Shown one piece after another: positions 1-9,356 of a stretch of DNA of 64,000 bases. A program made the translations under genes and the position numbers. How positions within the stretch are numbered: position 1 is the stretch's first letter; each line of letters begins with the position of its first letter. The notes under the pieces were generated by a model. That model saw only the letters and a list, made by a program, of their open reading frames with translations. It was not told the DNA's origin and ran no database searches. Source of the stretch: Chloroflexota bacterium (GTDB lineage: Bacteria; Chloroflexota; UBA6077; FW602-bin22; CADDYW01); NCBI GenBank assembly GCA_902810745.1, contig CADDYW010000009.1, forward strand, positions 31,591 through 95,590. Reading direction: 5' to 3'.

Positions 1-1708
1 CGACCCGTACGGCCAGGTTCGCGTCGGTGAAATAGTCGACGTCGACCTGACGGACGTATGCTTTCTTTTCCTTCCAGTCGAGCCGAAGCACCTCGTACTG
101 GCGGCCGCCGTGCAGGTAGATCGCTTCGTCGTGGAGCATCGTGGCCGCACTCGGTCGATCCATCTCGCCGATCACGCGTACAGAGTTGGGATCGGTCTGA
201 TCCACGATGACGACGTTCTCGCTTGCCGCAGTCCGCAGGCTGACTTCTTGAGCCGGGAAGGATTCTGCCGTCCAGAACCAGGAGTCGCCGGAGTGGAAGA
301 GGATACGCTGCTCGGCAAGGTGCTGCAGCAGGGTCTGGATGGGGAGGGCGCCGAACTCCTCCCCATCGCGGAAAGGCAGCTCGAACGCGGCGCACTTGAC
401 GTGGCTTGCCAGGATCAGCAGGTTGTCCGGGTTCATCAGGCCGCTTTCGACCGATGCCTCAAAAAGGTAATCGGGGTGGGTGATGACGAACTGGTCGAGT
501 GGCGTACTCGACGCGATCAGAACTGCCAGGGATGGCGTGTCGCGCCGTCCCACCCGACCGATCTGCTGCCAGGTACTGGCGATCGTTCCCGGATAGCCGA
601 CGATGATACACGCGTCGAGGCTGCCAATGTCGATGCCCAGCTCGAGCGCATTGGTGCTCACCACTGCCAGGACACGCCCATCTCGGAGACCACGCTCAAT
701 CGCACGTCGCTCGTTTGGGAGATAGCCACCGCGGTACCCCTGGATCGCCTCCTCGGGAAGATGGGCCTGGGCTGCCTCCTGGCGCAGGTAGCGCAGCAGG
801 ACCTCGACGCTCAGGCGGCTTCTCGCAAAGACGATCGTGTGAATACGGTTGGCAATCGTCTGGACCGCGAGACGCCGCGCGGTGGCGACCGAGCCGGCAC
901 GAATCCCCAGCGCGCGGTTGACGACGGGTGGATTGTAGAAGATCACGTGCTTCTCGCCGACCGGCGCCCCGCTATCGGTGACCACGGATACGTCGTCTCC
1001 GATGAGCTGCCGCGCCAGGGATTCGGGGTTCGCGATGCTCGCGGAGGCGAGGACGAACTGCGGGCTCGACCCGTAATGGTGGCAGATTCGCTTGAGTCGC
1101 CGCACCACGTTTGCCACGTGTGACCCGAACACGCCGCGGTAGATGTGCATCTCGTCGATCACGACGAAGCGCAAATTGGCAAACAGGCGGTGCCACTGGG
1201 TGTGATTAGGAAGGATCCCGGTATGGAGCATATCGGGATTGGTGATCACAATGTGGCCAGCCTGCCGGACCGCACGCCGGGCGTTGGCTGGTGTGTCTCC
1301 GTCGTACGTGTAGGTTTTCACGCCGAACGTCAGCCGGTCGACGAGCCCCTGTAGCTCGGCGAGCTGGTCCTGCGCCAGCGCCTTCGTAGGAAAAAGGTAG
1401 AGCGCTCGCGTGTCCGCGTTCCCTAGGATGGCATTCAGGACAGGCAGGTTGTAGCAGAGCGTCTTGCCGGAAGCAGTCGGAGTGACGATCACGCAGTTCT
1501 CGCCGCGGAGAATGCGCTCGATTGCATCCGCCTGATGCGTGTACGGGCGGTCGATCCCGCGTCGACTCAATGCCGAGACGATACGCTCGTCCAGCCCCGA
1601 CGGCCACTGTCCGAACCGCGCCGGGCGAGAGGGAAAGCGGCGAATCGAAAGCACATTGCGATAGTGATCGGTGGTCTGAAACCACTCGAGGAACTGCGCG
1701 ATGTTCAT
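1..1708 (-). CDS. DEAD/DEAH-box helicase with DUF1998-type C-terminus (partial)
   Basis: The reading frame opens at an ATG at 1708 and runs off the left edge without a stop, giving 569 visible residues. It shows helicase motif I (TPTASGKT), a DEMH box, SASIANP, ELGIDIG and the arginine-finger motif QIGRVGRR, so both RecA-like lobes are present. The end visible here (..GEMDRPSAATMLHDEAIYL) resembles the region before the zinc-binding DUF1998/MZB part of the YprA/MrfA family, which is linked to repair of crosslinked DNA in Bacillus. That function is by family, not shown here. It is divergent from the BON gene. The true C-terminus lies outside the window. Confidence 0.9.
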   Translation of the reverse strand, partial: MNIAQFLEWFQTTDHYRNVLSIRRFPSRPARFGQWPSGLDERIVSALSRRGIDRPYTHQADAIERILRGENCVIVTPTASGKTLCYNLPVLNAILGNADTRALYLFPTKALAQDQLAELQGLVDRLTFGVKTYTYDGDTPANARRAVRQAGHIVITNPDMLHTGILPNHTQWHRLFANLRFVVIDEMHIYRGVFGSHVANVVRRLKRICHHYGSSPQFVLASASIANPESLARQLIGDDVSVVTDSGAPVGEKHVIFYNPPVVNRALGIRAGSVATARRLAVQTIANRIHTIVFARSRLSVEVLLRYLRQEAAQAHLPEEAIQGYRGGYLPNERRAIERGLRDGRVLAVVSTNALELGIDIGSLDACIIVGYPGTIASTWQQIGRVGRRDTPSLAVLIASSTPLDQFVITHPDYLFEASVESGLMNPDNLLILASHVKCAAFELPFRDGEEFGALPIQTLLQHLAEQRILFHSGDSWFWTAESFPAQEVSLRTAASENVVIVDQTDPNSVRVIGEMDRPSAATMLHDEAIYLHGGRQYEVLRLDWKEKKAYVRQVDVDYFTDANLAVRV

Positions 1709-1930
1709 GGCGTGCTCGCATTGTAGCCGGGCGAAGAAGCAATCTGCAAGGCCGGGCGGGCACACCTTGTGCAGATAGCCTCGCTTCGCTGGTGCTCCAC
1801 CAGGCGGTGTAGAGCCAGAGTTCGTCCCGAGCTTGCCACGACCGCCTGACCGTTTTGGGTGGGCAACCAGTCGGAGGTTTCACCACGTTTGCGTTCTGGC
1901 TGGAGGAGAATGGGAGCGCAGGAGGATCAG

Positions 1931-2419
1931 ATGGCAGAGGAAGTCCGCGGTGAACGCTTCGAAGGCCGAGAACCCTTCCGCGAACGGCCGGCCGAGCCGA
2001 GCGTGTTTTACATGGGCGATCACGGACCGTTTCCCGGGCAGGTAACGCCAAGATCTGACCAGGATATCAAGCGCGACGTCGAGACGGCCCTCTTTTACGA
2101 CGATGCCGTCAGCTCTATCGGCATCCAGGTATCGGTTCAGGATGGCATGGTCACCCTCGACGGAACGGTCAGCTCCACCCTGGCTAAAGACCTCGCAGCG
2201 CAGGACGCCTGGACGGTGAGTGGAGTCCGTGGCGTGCAGAACAATCTCGTCGTTCACGAGACGCCGACGCCGAGCCGTGCTGCCGGTCAGGACGTGATCG
2301 CGGCAAAGCCGCCGATGCCTGGTTACGGCATTCCAATCGAGCAGCCAGCGCCGTCTGCCCAGCCCGGGCAGCAGGCTGCACCGCAGCCCCGACAGGGGCA
2401 GCGGCCGCAGCAGACGTAG
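1931..2419 (+). CDS. BON-domain protein with Pro/Gln-rich tail
   Basis: This 162-residue protein has one BON domain in its middle (from about SDQDIKRDVETALFYDD to VRGVQNNLVV). BON is a small alpha/beta fold found in OsmY-like and other envelope or phospholipid-associating proteins. The C-terminal 50 residues are rich in Pro, Gln and Ala and probably disordered. No signal peptide or membrane segment is visible, so its location is open. The ATG at 1931 was chosen because AGGAGG lies five bases upstream; an in-frame ATG at 1910 is only one base from its own purine run. It appears monocistronic. The precise role is unknown. Confidence 0.8.
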   Translation: MAEEVRGERFEGREPFRERPAEPSVFYMGDHGPFPGQVTPRSDQDIKRDVETALFYDDAVSSIGIQVSVQDGMVTLDGTVSSTLAKDLAAQDAWTVSGVRGVQNNLVVHETPTPSRAAGQDVIAAKPPMPGYGIPIEQPAPSAQPGQQAAPQPRQGQRPQQT

Positions 2420-2734
2420 GCCCTCGGCCCGCGTCATTTCTCACCGCACACCGCGGTACATAGACCAGTGCGCGGCAGGCATCGCCGAGGGCGACAGCAA
2501 GGCGGGCCCGGACCGTTGACGCTGGGCAACCCGACGTCACGACCGGCCGAGCGATACCCGGCCCGGACCGCTGCTCTCCGCTGAGAGTCCTGCCGCGCGG
2601 AGTGTTGTCCGACGTCAGGCCAGGGACGACGAGAGCGTTCAGTGCACCCGGGTCAGGCCGCGGAGGTGGTAAAATCGATCGTCCGCCCGACGAGGGCTGG
2701 CTCGGCTGCAGATGGACGACGGGCTATCGGCTCG
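2420..2734. other. Intergenic stretch between convergent genes
   Basis: About 315 bases separate the ends of the BON gene and the XRE-NYN gene. I see no convincing reading frame with a ribosome binding site, no RNA gene and no clear terminator with a T tract. Confidence 0.5.
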
Positions 2735-4693
2735 TCAGACTCGCTGAGCATCGAGCTGCATCGAGGACGTCCGAAAGAGGACGCGCGAAACGATCAGATC
2801 CTGCTGGTCGGCGCGGATGATTCCAGCCGTGCCGTCGTGGCTGGGCTCGTAGAGGAAGATCCCTTCCACGATCAGCAGGTCGGTCCATTCGCCCGCCTCG
2901 TCGTGCGATAAACCGTGCTGGTCAGCCACGGCAGCCTGGAAAACTGATCGTGACACGGCAGGCCGACTGACCAGCATTGCGGCCAACCGGCGAATCAGAG
3001 CGTCCCTGACGGCAAGGAGCTCCGCCACGCGGCGATTTTCACGGTTGAGCCGCGCTACCGTCGTCGCGCCTCCGGTCTTCAGATTGGGAATCTGCTCGAG
3101 GGAGATGTATCCACGCTCCTGCGCAAGAGCGATCGCCAGCTTTGCGTCCTGTCTGGTCATCACCGGAACCATCACTGATCCACCGCCAAAGCTGGCCGTG
3201 ATGCGGTTCAGAAGCTGGGACAGCGCCATCCAGCCGAAGTGCGGATGACGGTCGAGAAAGTTCGCAAGGCGAATGACCGTAAATTCCGCGGCCTGCTCAA
3301 GGCGACTCCGATCCGCCTCTTCGTCGGGATGCGCCACGTCGTCCCACGCCCCGGGGGCTTGCCGAAGCAGGGTGACGGTAACGCCTTCTTTCCGAAAGTG
3401 CGGTACCTGCTCGGCCAGGAGCAAGCCCGCGTCAGTAAACCACGTCAACCAGTTCTTGGCCTGCACGTCGGTCAGATGGAGCTGCGGATCATTGATCAGC
3501 CGATCGATGACGACCCCGAATGCCAGACCGCGGCCCGCGAGCGGCACGATCTCGCCAACGCGGGCGCGGATGGCCTGAGCGCGTTTCACCAGCGGGTGAC
3601 TCGTGTTCAGGTAGAAACGACGGGCGATGCGCGTGGGATCGCCAGGATCGTCCACGATCTCTTCGCGGATAACCTGAGTTTCCTTGGCGTGCGAAAGCCA
3701 GGCTAGCTGCTCTTCACGGGTCTGGCCAAACACGCCGGTTTCGTCGAGGAAACCGAGGAATCGTACGAACGTGATGAACGACCAGGAGCGTGCCTCGAGG
3801 TATCGAGCCAGGTGGATCGCGAGTGCCTCCAGACGACTGACATCGTTTCCAACCGGCATTCCCGCGGTGTCGGCATCGTGCCCGGCACTGGGGGAGGTGT
3901 CGTGGAGGTCGCGGTCGTTGCCGCCGTTTGACGTGCCCGCGGTTATCCCCAGCATCTCGTCAATCCAGGAAAAACCAGTAGCGTTCTGGACAAGCAGGTG
4001 ATTTGTCGCGCCCCGTACGCCCCAGACGTAGACGCGCTTGTGACGACGCAGCAGCGTTTCCACGACAGCCAGGTATCCCCCATCACCCGTAACCAGAACG
4101 TAGCTATCCACGTCCGCGTATTCGTCGGATTCGAGGACGTCGCGAATCGCGTCGCTCAGCTTGAGGTCGGCGTTGTTGCGCCCGGGAAGGTTGTAATCGA
4201 CCTGGTACCGAAGCTTGAGGTACTCCTTGACCTGCCCGGCTGGAAGACGCTCCCAATCGGCGACGGCGAGCGCCGTTTTGATCCATCCGATCTCTTCGGC
4301 GGCGGACCGTAGCTTGAGGGCCAGCGCTCCTGGCTCGATCTTCCGACGCTCCTGTGCCTGGACGTCCGGTGGCAGCGCCCGGATCAGCTCGCTCAACGCG
4401 ATGTAGACATTTTCGTGGTCGACAAACAGCGCTACGACGTGGGTGTCGTCGGACCCGTGCGGTTGGGATGCACGTGGGAGATGGTTAGCCGACCAGAGCA
4501 GCTCGTCGGTCTGGGCGTCGTTGAGCGAGAGGGCTCGGGCCAGGTCCAGCACGAGCTGGCGCTCGAGATCCAGGCTCTCTCCCCGCTCGATTCGGTCGAT
4601 CGTTAGAGGATCCAGCCCCACGGCTTGCGCGAGCGCCGTTGTCGTCGTTCCAGCACTCTTTCGCAAACGGGCCAGGGTCTCCCCGAACTCCAC
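2735..4693 (-). CDS. XRE helix-turn-helix / NYN (PIN-like) RNase domain / tandem winged-helix protein
   Basis: The protein has about 652 residues in three parts. Residues 1-65 form an XRE-type helix-turn-helix (ETLARLRKSAGTTTTALAQA). From about 88 to 250 comes a LabA-like NYN domain with its acidic residues in LFVDHENV, NADLKLSDAI and LVTGDGGYLAVV, the usual layout of a metal-dependent PIN-like nuclease. The rest contains at least two winged-helix-like units (HLARYLEARS.. and IRLANFLDRH..) resembling OST-HTH/LOTUS modules. The GTG at 4693 follows GGAGG by seven bases; an upstream TTG at 4708 has no such site. An RNA-processing or RNA-binding role is inference. It is divergent from purC. Confidence 0.85.
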   Translation of the reverse strand: MEFGETLARLRKSAGTTTTALAQAVGLDPLTIDRIERGESLDLERQLVLDLARALSLNDAQTDELLWSANHLPRASQPHGSDDTHVVALFVDHENVYIALSELIRALPPDVQAQERRKIEPGALALKLRSAAEEIGWIKTALAVADWERLPAGQVKEYLKLRYQVDYNLPGRNNADLKLSDAIRDVLESDEYADVDSYVLVTGDGGYLAVVETLLRRHKRVYVWGVRGATNHLLVQNATGFSWIDEMLGITAGTSNGGNDRDLHDTSPSAGHDADTAGMPVGNDVSRLEALAIHLARYLEARSWSFITFVRFLGFLDETGVFGQTREEQLAWLSHAKETQVIREEIVDDPGDPTRIARRFYLNTSHPLVKRAQAIRARVGEIVPLAGRGLAFGVVIDRLINDPQLHLTDVQAKNWLTWFTDAGLLLAEQVPHFRKEGVTVTLLRQAPGAWDDVAHPDEEADRSRLEQAAEFTVIRLANFLDRHPHFGWMALSQLLNRITASFGGGSVMVPVMTRQDAKLAIALAQERGYISLEQIPNLKTGGATTVARLNRENRRVAELLAVRDALIRRLAAMLVSRPAVSRSVFQAAVADQHGLSHDEAGEWTDLLIVEGIFLYEPSHDGTAGIIRADQQDLIVSRVLFRTSSMQLDAQRV

Positions 4694-4748
4694 GACACTA
4701 CCTCCCAAACAGTGGCACCTGATACCAGCCCGTCACGAGTTTGCGCTC

Positions 4749-4757
4749 ACTATAGCA
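4749..4757 (-). promoter_or_regulatory. Extended -10 promoter of the XRE-NYN gene
   Basis: On the minus strand the sequence reads TGCTATAGT, a TGn extended -10 element, about 55 bases upstream of the GTG start. I see no good -35 box, as is usual for extended -10 promoters. Confidence 0.45.
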
Positions 4758-4944
4758 TCGCTCGCTCGAGCTTGTCCATCACGGGGGGCCACCCCACGCG
4801 CCTCTGCGGATGGCGCCGCGCAACTACGAGCAGCAGGAGGTTGTGCACGGTTCTCGTGCGACACCCCGGCACCCCCGCCCTGGAACTCGACTAGATTATA
4901 GTGAAGCTCACTCACCGTGGCACAACAAGTTTCTTGCCAGCGCG

Positions 4945-4973
4945 TTGAGGCTGACCGGAGCGTGCCGTATAAT
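4945..4973 (+). promoter_or_regulatory. Promoter of purC-purS
   Basis: TTGAGG, 17 bases, then TATAAT. The predicted transcript start near 4980 leaves a leader of only about 13 bases before the purC Shine-Dalgarno (GAGGAG) and GTG start, so no room exists for a purine riboswitch. Confidence 0.7.
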
Positions 4974-4992
4974 TGGACGGCGAGGAGACCAC

Positions 4993-5898
4993 GTGAGCAC
5001 CGACCTGGTAATCGAAACGCACTGTGACAAGCTCCCCCTGCTGTTTCGCGGAAAGGTGCGCGATATCTACGATCTGGGAGACCGGCTTCTCCTGGTCGCG
5101 ACCGACCGCATCTCCGCGTTCGACGTTGTTCTGCCGACGCCGATCCCACACAAAGGCGTCGTCCTCACGCAGCTGAGCGCGTTCTGGTTCCGACGGACGT
5201 CGTCTATCATCCGCAACCACCTGATCAGCACCGATCTGCAGACATTTCCGTCAGCCGCACGCGAATATGCTGACCAGCTGGCTGGTCGCTCGATGCTGGT
5301 GCAAAAGGCTCATCGTCTCGACGTGGAGTGCGTTGTTCGAGGATACCTCGCTGGATCGGCGTGGGCCGAGTATCGGGCAACCGGCACGGTTTGTGGTCAG
5401 GCGCTGCCAGCCGGTCTCGCCTGGAACGAGCGTTTGCCGCAGCCGATCTTTACTCCCGCGACGAAGGCGGCAAGCGGACACGATCAGAACATCAGCGTCG
5501 ACCGAATGAGCGATCTGATCGGGCAGGATCTGACGCGTCGAATCGTCGAGATCTCGCTGCGGATCTACCGCGACGCGCATAGCTACGCTCTCACTCGCGG
5601 GCTGATCCTGGCCGATACGAAGCTCGAGTTTGGCCTGGTCGATGGCGAGCTGATGCTCATCGATGAGCTACTGACCCCGGACTCATCGCGGTACTGGGAC
5701 GCCGAGCTGTACGAGCCGGGGCGTGATCAACCGAGCTTCGACAAGCAGTTCGTCCGCGATTGGCTCGAGTCGATCGCCTGGAACAAGGAGCCTCCCGCGC
5801 CGGTGATCCCGCCAGACGTCGTCGAGCGCACCAGCCAGAAGTACCGTGACGCGTACCGTCGCCTGGTTGGAGCTCCACTCCCCGGGAGCTCGACGTGA
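4993..5898 (+). CDS. purC: SAICAR synthetase (phosphoribosylaminoimidazole-succinocarboxamide synthase)
   Basis: PurC joins aspartate to CAIR using ATP in purine synthesis in the cytosol. The 301 residues carry the family's N-terminal motif FRGKVRDIYDLGDRLLLVAT followed by DRISAFDVVLP, and the conserved ..SGHDQNIS.. and ILADTKLEFG segments, over a normal length for the single-domain enzyme. The GTG start at 4993 has GAGGAG five bases upstream; reading further upstream gives no conserved sequence. The stop overlaps the start of purS by four bases, so translation of the two is probably coupled. Confidence 0.97.
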   Translation: MSTDLVIETHCDKLPLLFRGKVRDIYDLGDRLLLVATDRISAFDVVLPTPIPHKGVVLTQLSAFWFRRTSSIIRNHLISTDLQTFPSAAREYADQLAGRSMLVQKAHRLDVECVVRGYLAGSAWAEYRATGTVCGQALPAGLAWNERLPQPIFTPATKAASGHDQNISVDRMSDLIGQDLTRRIVEISLRIYRDAHSYALTRGLILADTKLEFGLVDGELMLIDELLTPDSSRYWDAELYEPGRDQPSFDKQFVRDWLESIAWNKEPPAPVIPPDVVERTSQKYRDAYRRLVGAPLPGSST

Positions 5899-6158
5899 AG
5901 AAGTGGGTCGCCCGCGTCCGGGTGGTACTGAAGCCCGCGGTCAACGATCCGCAGGGACTGGCGATTCGAGGTGGGCTTCGTCAGCTCGGCTTTACCGACG
6001 TCGAGAGCGTTCGCGCTGGAAAGGTCTTCGAGATCCGGTTCGGTGCCGCCGATCAGGCCACGGCTGACACGCTGGTCGCGGAGATGTGCCGCCGACTCCT
6101 GGCAAATCCTGTCATCGAAGATTACTCATACGAGGTCACGCCGGCTCCGGGCGACTGA
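5895..6158 (+). CDS. purS: FGAM synthase small subunit PurS
   Basis: The 87-residue protein has the PurS pattern: an N-terminal beta strand (KKWVARVRVVLKPAVNDPQG), a glycine-rich turn, the LGF..V.SVRAGKVFEI strand, and a C-terminal helix ending LLANPVIEDYSYEV. PurS bridges the glutaminase PurQ and the synthetase PurL in the three-subunit formylglycinamidine synthase. Its start overlaps the purC stop (GTGA). PurQ and PurL are not found downstream, because convergent hisB follows after 65 bases, so the rest of the complex must be encoded elsewhere. Confidence 0.95.
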   Translation: MKKWVARVRVVLKPAVNDPQGLAIRGGLRQLGFTDVESVRAGKVFEIRFGAADQATADTLVAEMCRRLLANPVIEDYSYEVTPAPGD

Positions 6159-6223
6159 GGAGCGAGCGTCTTCGCAATGGAGATAGCTGGGGACCAAACC
6201 CCGACTGCTCTCCTGGTACGGCC

Positions 6224-6829
6224 TCAGGTTAGCGTGCCCTTGGTGCTTGGCACTGAATTGCCAAGGCGCTCGTCACGGCGGGTCGCCGCGTCGAGGGCCC
6301 GTGCGAAGGCTTTATACAGGGCCTCGGCACGATGGTGGCCGTTCTGGCCGGCAAGCACCCGCGCGTGCAGCGTCAGTCGGGCTTCGACCGCGAACGAGAC
6401 CAGCATGTGACGGACCAGATCCGAGTCCAGCGATCCCAGCATCGGCTCGGTGATCGGCGCATCTACCTCGCCGTGGCCACGCCCGCTGACGTCCACGACG
6501 GCGAGTGCCAGGGCCTCGTCGAGGGGGGCGTAGGCGTGAGCGATGCGAACGATGCCCCGTCGGTCGCCAAGTGCCTGGTCGAAGGCTCTCCCCAGCAAGA
6601 TCGCCACGTCCTCCGCGGTGTGATGCGAGTCGACGTGGAGGTCGCCCTCGGCTTTGATCCTCAGGTCGAACAGACCGTGACGGGCCACGGCATCCCAGAG
6701 GTGATCCAGGAAGCCAATACCGGTGCTGATCTCGGCGATGCCAGTCCCGTCGACGTCGACGTCGACTGCGATACGCGTCTCGCGCGTCTGACGTTCCAGG
6801 TGGGCGCGGCGCGCGCTCGGAGTGATCAT
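6224..6829 (-). CDS. hisB: Imidazoleglycerol-phosphate dehydratase
   Basis: HisB (201 residues) dehydrates imidazole glycerol phosphate in histidine synthesis. It has the two manganese-binding repeats, [14 protein letters not shown] and [19 protein letters not shown], and the conserved [14 protein letters not shown] segment. It is the monofunctional dehydratase, without the N-terminal phosphatase domain of the enterobacterial enzyme. The ATG at 6829 overlaps the hisC stop (ATGA). It is the last gene of a hisD-hisC-hisB run and converges on purS. Confidence 0.97.
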   Translation of the reverse strand: MITPSARRAHLERQTRETRIAVDVDVDGTGIAEISTGIGFLDHLWDAVARHGLFDLRIKAEGDLHVDSHHTAEDVAILLGRAFDQALGDRRGIVRIAHAYAPLDEALALAVVDVSGRGHGEVDAPITEPMLGSLDSDLVRHMLVSFAVEARLTLHARVLAGQNGHHRAEALYKAFARALDAATRRDERLGNSVPSTKGTLT

Positions 6830-7926
6830 GCGATCTCCCGAAGGGTCGCGAGGAGCCGGTCGGTCTGATCGGGACGGCCGATCGAGATCCGCAGACAGTT
6901 CTCCAGACGCGGGCTGTCGTAGCGCCGAACGAGAATTGCACGCTGCGCCAGCCGCGCCTGTACGTCGGCTGCAGAGCGACCGACGACCTCGCACAGAATG
7001 AAGTTCGCGTCGGACGGGTACGGCACGAGGAAACCAGTCCCGGCAAGCCCATCGGCCAGACGCTGACGCTCGGTGAGGATACGTTCCACGTTCGACCTCA
7101 GGTAATCGAGATCGTCGAGGGATGCGATACCGGCCACCTCCGCTGCCTGACTGACGCTGTACGGGGGCTTCAGGCTCAACGCGATCGGCAGCAGATCCTC
7201 GGGAAAGATCCCGTAGCCGAGGCGGAGACCGGCGAGGCCAGCCCACTTGCTGAAGGTCCGAAGCACGATCAGATTCTGTGCACCCGCCTTGAGAAGCTCG
7301 ACGGCTGACTGGCCGTGGAACTCGAAGTAGGCTTCGTCGACGACGACGAGCACGTCCATGTCCAGCACGCGCCGGATGATTGCGCTCGGCGTTGCATTTC
7401 CCGTTGGATTGTTCGGGGAGGCGAGAAATAGCACCTTGGTCCGCGCGTCGATCTTCGCAGCGAGCAGATCCGGGTCGATCTCGAAGTGCGGCCCGCGTGG
7501 CACGAGCTCATACTGTGCTCCGACGGCCTGGGCGGCGGTTGCGTAGTAGCCGAAGGTCGGCCCGGCGCTGATGACCCGGTCTCCAGGCTCGACGCACATC
7601 CGCAGCACCAGCTCGATCAGCTCATCCGATCCATTGCCGACGACGATCTGATCCGGATCCACCCCAACGTAGCGTCCCAGGCGGTCGCGAAGCGCGCGGT
7701 GCAGCGGATCCGGGTAGACGTGATACCAGGCGAAGGAGGCGAGCGCCTCGCGCACGAGCGGCGAGCAGCCATAGGGATTCTCGTTCTGATCCAGCTTCAG
7801 TACGTCGCGTGGATCTACTCCGAGAGATCGGGCAAACTCCTCGAGCGGCTCGGGTGCCGGGTATGCCTCGATGTTCGTCACGTCGTGGCGAAGGAGGTGT
7901 CGGACTCCCGGGCGAATCTGTGCCAT
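6826..7926 (-). CDS. hisC: Histidinol-phosphate aminotransferase
   Basis: This 366-residue fold-type I PLP enzyme converts imidazole acetol phosphate to histidinol phosphate. Visible landmarks are DQNENPYG near the N-terminus, [17 protein letters not shown] and the PLP-lysine region [15 protein letters not shown]. Position between hisD (seven-base gap) and hisB (four-base overlap) fits the histidine pathway rather than a general aromatic aminotransferase. Confidence 0.96.
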   Translation of the reverse strand: MAQIRPGVRHLLRHDVTNIEAYPAPEPLEEFARSLGVDPRDVLKLDQNENPYGCSPLVREALASFAWYHVYPDPLHRALRDRLGRYVGVDPDQIVVGNGSDELIELVLRMCVEPGDRVISAGPTFGYYATAAQAVGAQYELVPRGPHFEIDPDLLAAKIDARTKVLFLASPNNPTGNATPSAIIRRVLDMDVLVVVDEAYFEFHGQSAVELLKAGAQNLIVLRTFSKWAGLAGLRLGYGIFPEDLLPIALSLKPPYSVSQAAEVAGIASLDDLDYLRSNVERILTERQRLADGLAGTGFLVPYPSDANFILCEVVGRSAADVQARLAQRAILVRRYDSPRLENCLRISIGRPDQTDRLLATLREIA

Positions 7927-7933
7927 GCGTCCC

Positions 7934-9268
7934 TCAGTCAGCCCCCTGCCGCAAGCGGATCGCAGCGGCGTGCGCGTGCAGCCCCTCGGCCTCCGCCAGG
8001 GTCACCGCGGCCGGAGCGACCTCTCGGAAGAGCCCTGGCGAGACGTCGAAGATGCTCGACAGCTTGAGAAAATCGTAGACCGAAAGCGGCGAGGCGAACC
8101 GAGCCGTCCCGCCGGTGGGCATAACGTGGCTCGGGCCGGCGGTGTAATCGCCAATGGCCTCGATCGATCGCTCGCCCAGGAAGATGCCACCGGCGTTACG
8201 GATGCGCGGCAGATACGACCAGGGATCACGAAGCATCAGACAGAGGTGCTCCGGCGCGAACTCGTTCGCTAGCTCGAGTGCCATCTCGATGCTGGGAACG
8301 ACGATAGCTCCCCCGTTGGTCTGGATAGACTCGGAGATAATCTGGCGTCGTGGAAGTGCTGAAACCTGCCGCTCGACCTCCCGCGCCGTGGCCTGGGCTA
8401 CCCCGAGGCGATCCGTGATGAGGATGGCCGTCGCCATCGGATCGTGCTCGGCCTGTGCCAGCAGATCTGCCGCGAGCGCGGCGGGCGCCGCGCCGTCGTC
8501 GGCGACGAGGAGAGTCTCGGTCGGGCCCGCGACCTGATCGATCCCCACGATTCCAAAGACCTGTCTCTTGGCGAGCGCGACGAAGATGTTCCCTGGCCCG
8601 ACGATCTTGTCGACGCGTGGAATCGACTCCGTCCCAAATGCCATGGCAGCGATGGCCTGGGCGCCGCCCACCTGAAAGACGCGGTCGATGCCGGCAGCCC
8701 GCGCGGCGATGAGAACCGCCGTTTGCAGAGAACCGTCCGACGCGGGCGGGGTACAGAGGACCACGTTTTCGACACCAGCGACCCTCGCTGGAACCGCGGT
8801 CATCAGCACCGTGGACGGGTAGACTGCTCGACCCCCGGGCGCGTACACCCCGACACTGCGCAGTGGTCGGAACACCTGCCCCAAGGTACTATCGCCGTCG
8901 AAGTCGATCCAGCTTCGCGGAAGCGAGCGCTCGTGGAAACGGCGGATCCGGGCTGCCGCCAGCTCCATGGCCTCGCGCAGGGGCCGTGGCGCCTCTTCCC
9001 AGGCGCGGTCGATAACTGACGACGGTACCTCGATGGATTCGGGGCAGGAGTGGTCGAATGCGAGGCCGAAGCGGCGCAGTGCCAAGTCTCCGTCTGCCTG
9101 GACCGCGGCGATGATCTCGCGCACCACGGCCTCGGCGCCGAGATCTCTGCCGAATACTTCGCGAATGCGCTCCCGAATCCGGTCGGGTAGTGCGATCTCG
9201 CCTGGTGGCTTGCGGCGAAGGATCGTCGCACGCGCAGTAGGGATGTCGTCGACAATGCGGAGAAGCAT
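7934..9268 (-). CDS. hisD: Histidinol dehydrogenase
   Basis: HisD oxidises histidinol to histidine in two NAD-dependent steps with zinc. The 444-residue sequence shows the [13 protein letters not shown] motif, [17 protein letters not shown], the Glu-His pair in [10 protein letters not shown], and [14 protein letters not shown], all hallmarks of the family. The ATG at 9268 gives MLLRIVDD and has only a weak ribosome binding site. It is the first gene of hisDCB. Its start is 88 bases from the hisS start on the other strand, so the two promoters share one short spacer. Confidence 0.96.
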   Translation of the reverse strand: MLLRIVDDIPTARATILRRKPPGEIALPDRIRERIREVFGRDLGAEAVVREIIAAVQADGDLALRRFGLAFDHSCPESIEVPSSVIDRAWEEAPRPLREAMELAAARIRRFHERSLPRSWIDFDGDSTLGQVFRPLRSVGVYAPGGRAVYPSTVLMTAVPARVAGVENVVLCTPPASDGSLQTAVLIAARAAGIDRVFQVGGAQAIAAMAFGTESIPRVDKIVGPGNIFVALAKRQVFGIVGIDQVAGPTETLLVADDGAAPAALAADLLAQAEHDPMATAILITDRLGVAQATAREVERQVSALPRRQIISESIQTNGGAIVVPSIEMALELANEFAPEHLCLMLRDPWSYLPRIRNAGGIFLGERSIEAIGDYTAGPSHVMPTGGTARFASPLSVYDFLKLSSIFDVSPGLFREVAPAAVTLAEAEGLHAHAAAIRLRQGAD

Positions 9269-9310
9269 AGCTCATATGCTAGCACACATCGGAATTCAAG
9301 GCTATCCCCA

Positions 9311-9319
9311 TGGTATAAT
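9311..9319 (+). promoter_or_regulatory. Extended -10 promoter of hisS
   Basis: TGGTATAAT matches the TGn-TATAAT extended -10 element exactly. No recognisable -35 box lies 16-18 bases upstream. Predicted start near 9325 gives a leader of about 30 bases with no T-box. Confidence 0.7.
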
Positions 9320-9356
9320 TTCGCCATCCCAACGACCAATCGGAGACAGGAGAACG

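Noticed and set aside
110..1123. A long plus-strand reading frame.
   Set aside because: It lies opposite the helicase gene, whose motifs are clear on the minus strand. It is a GC-driven shadow frame.
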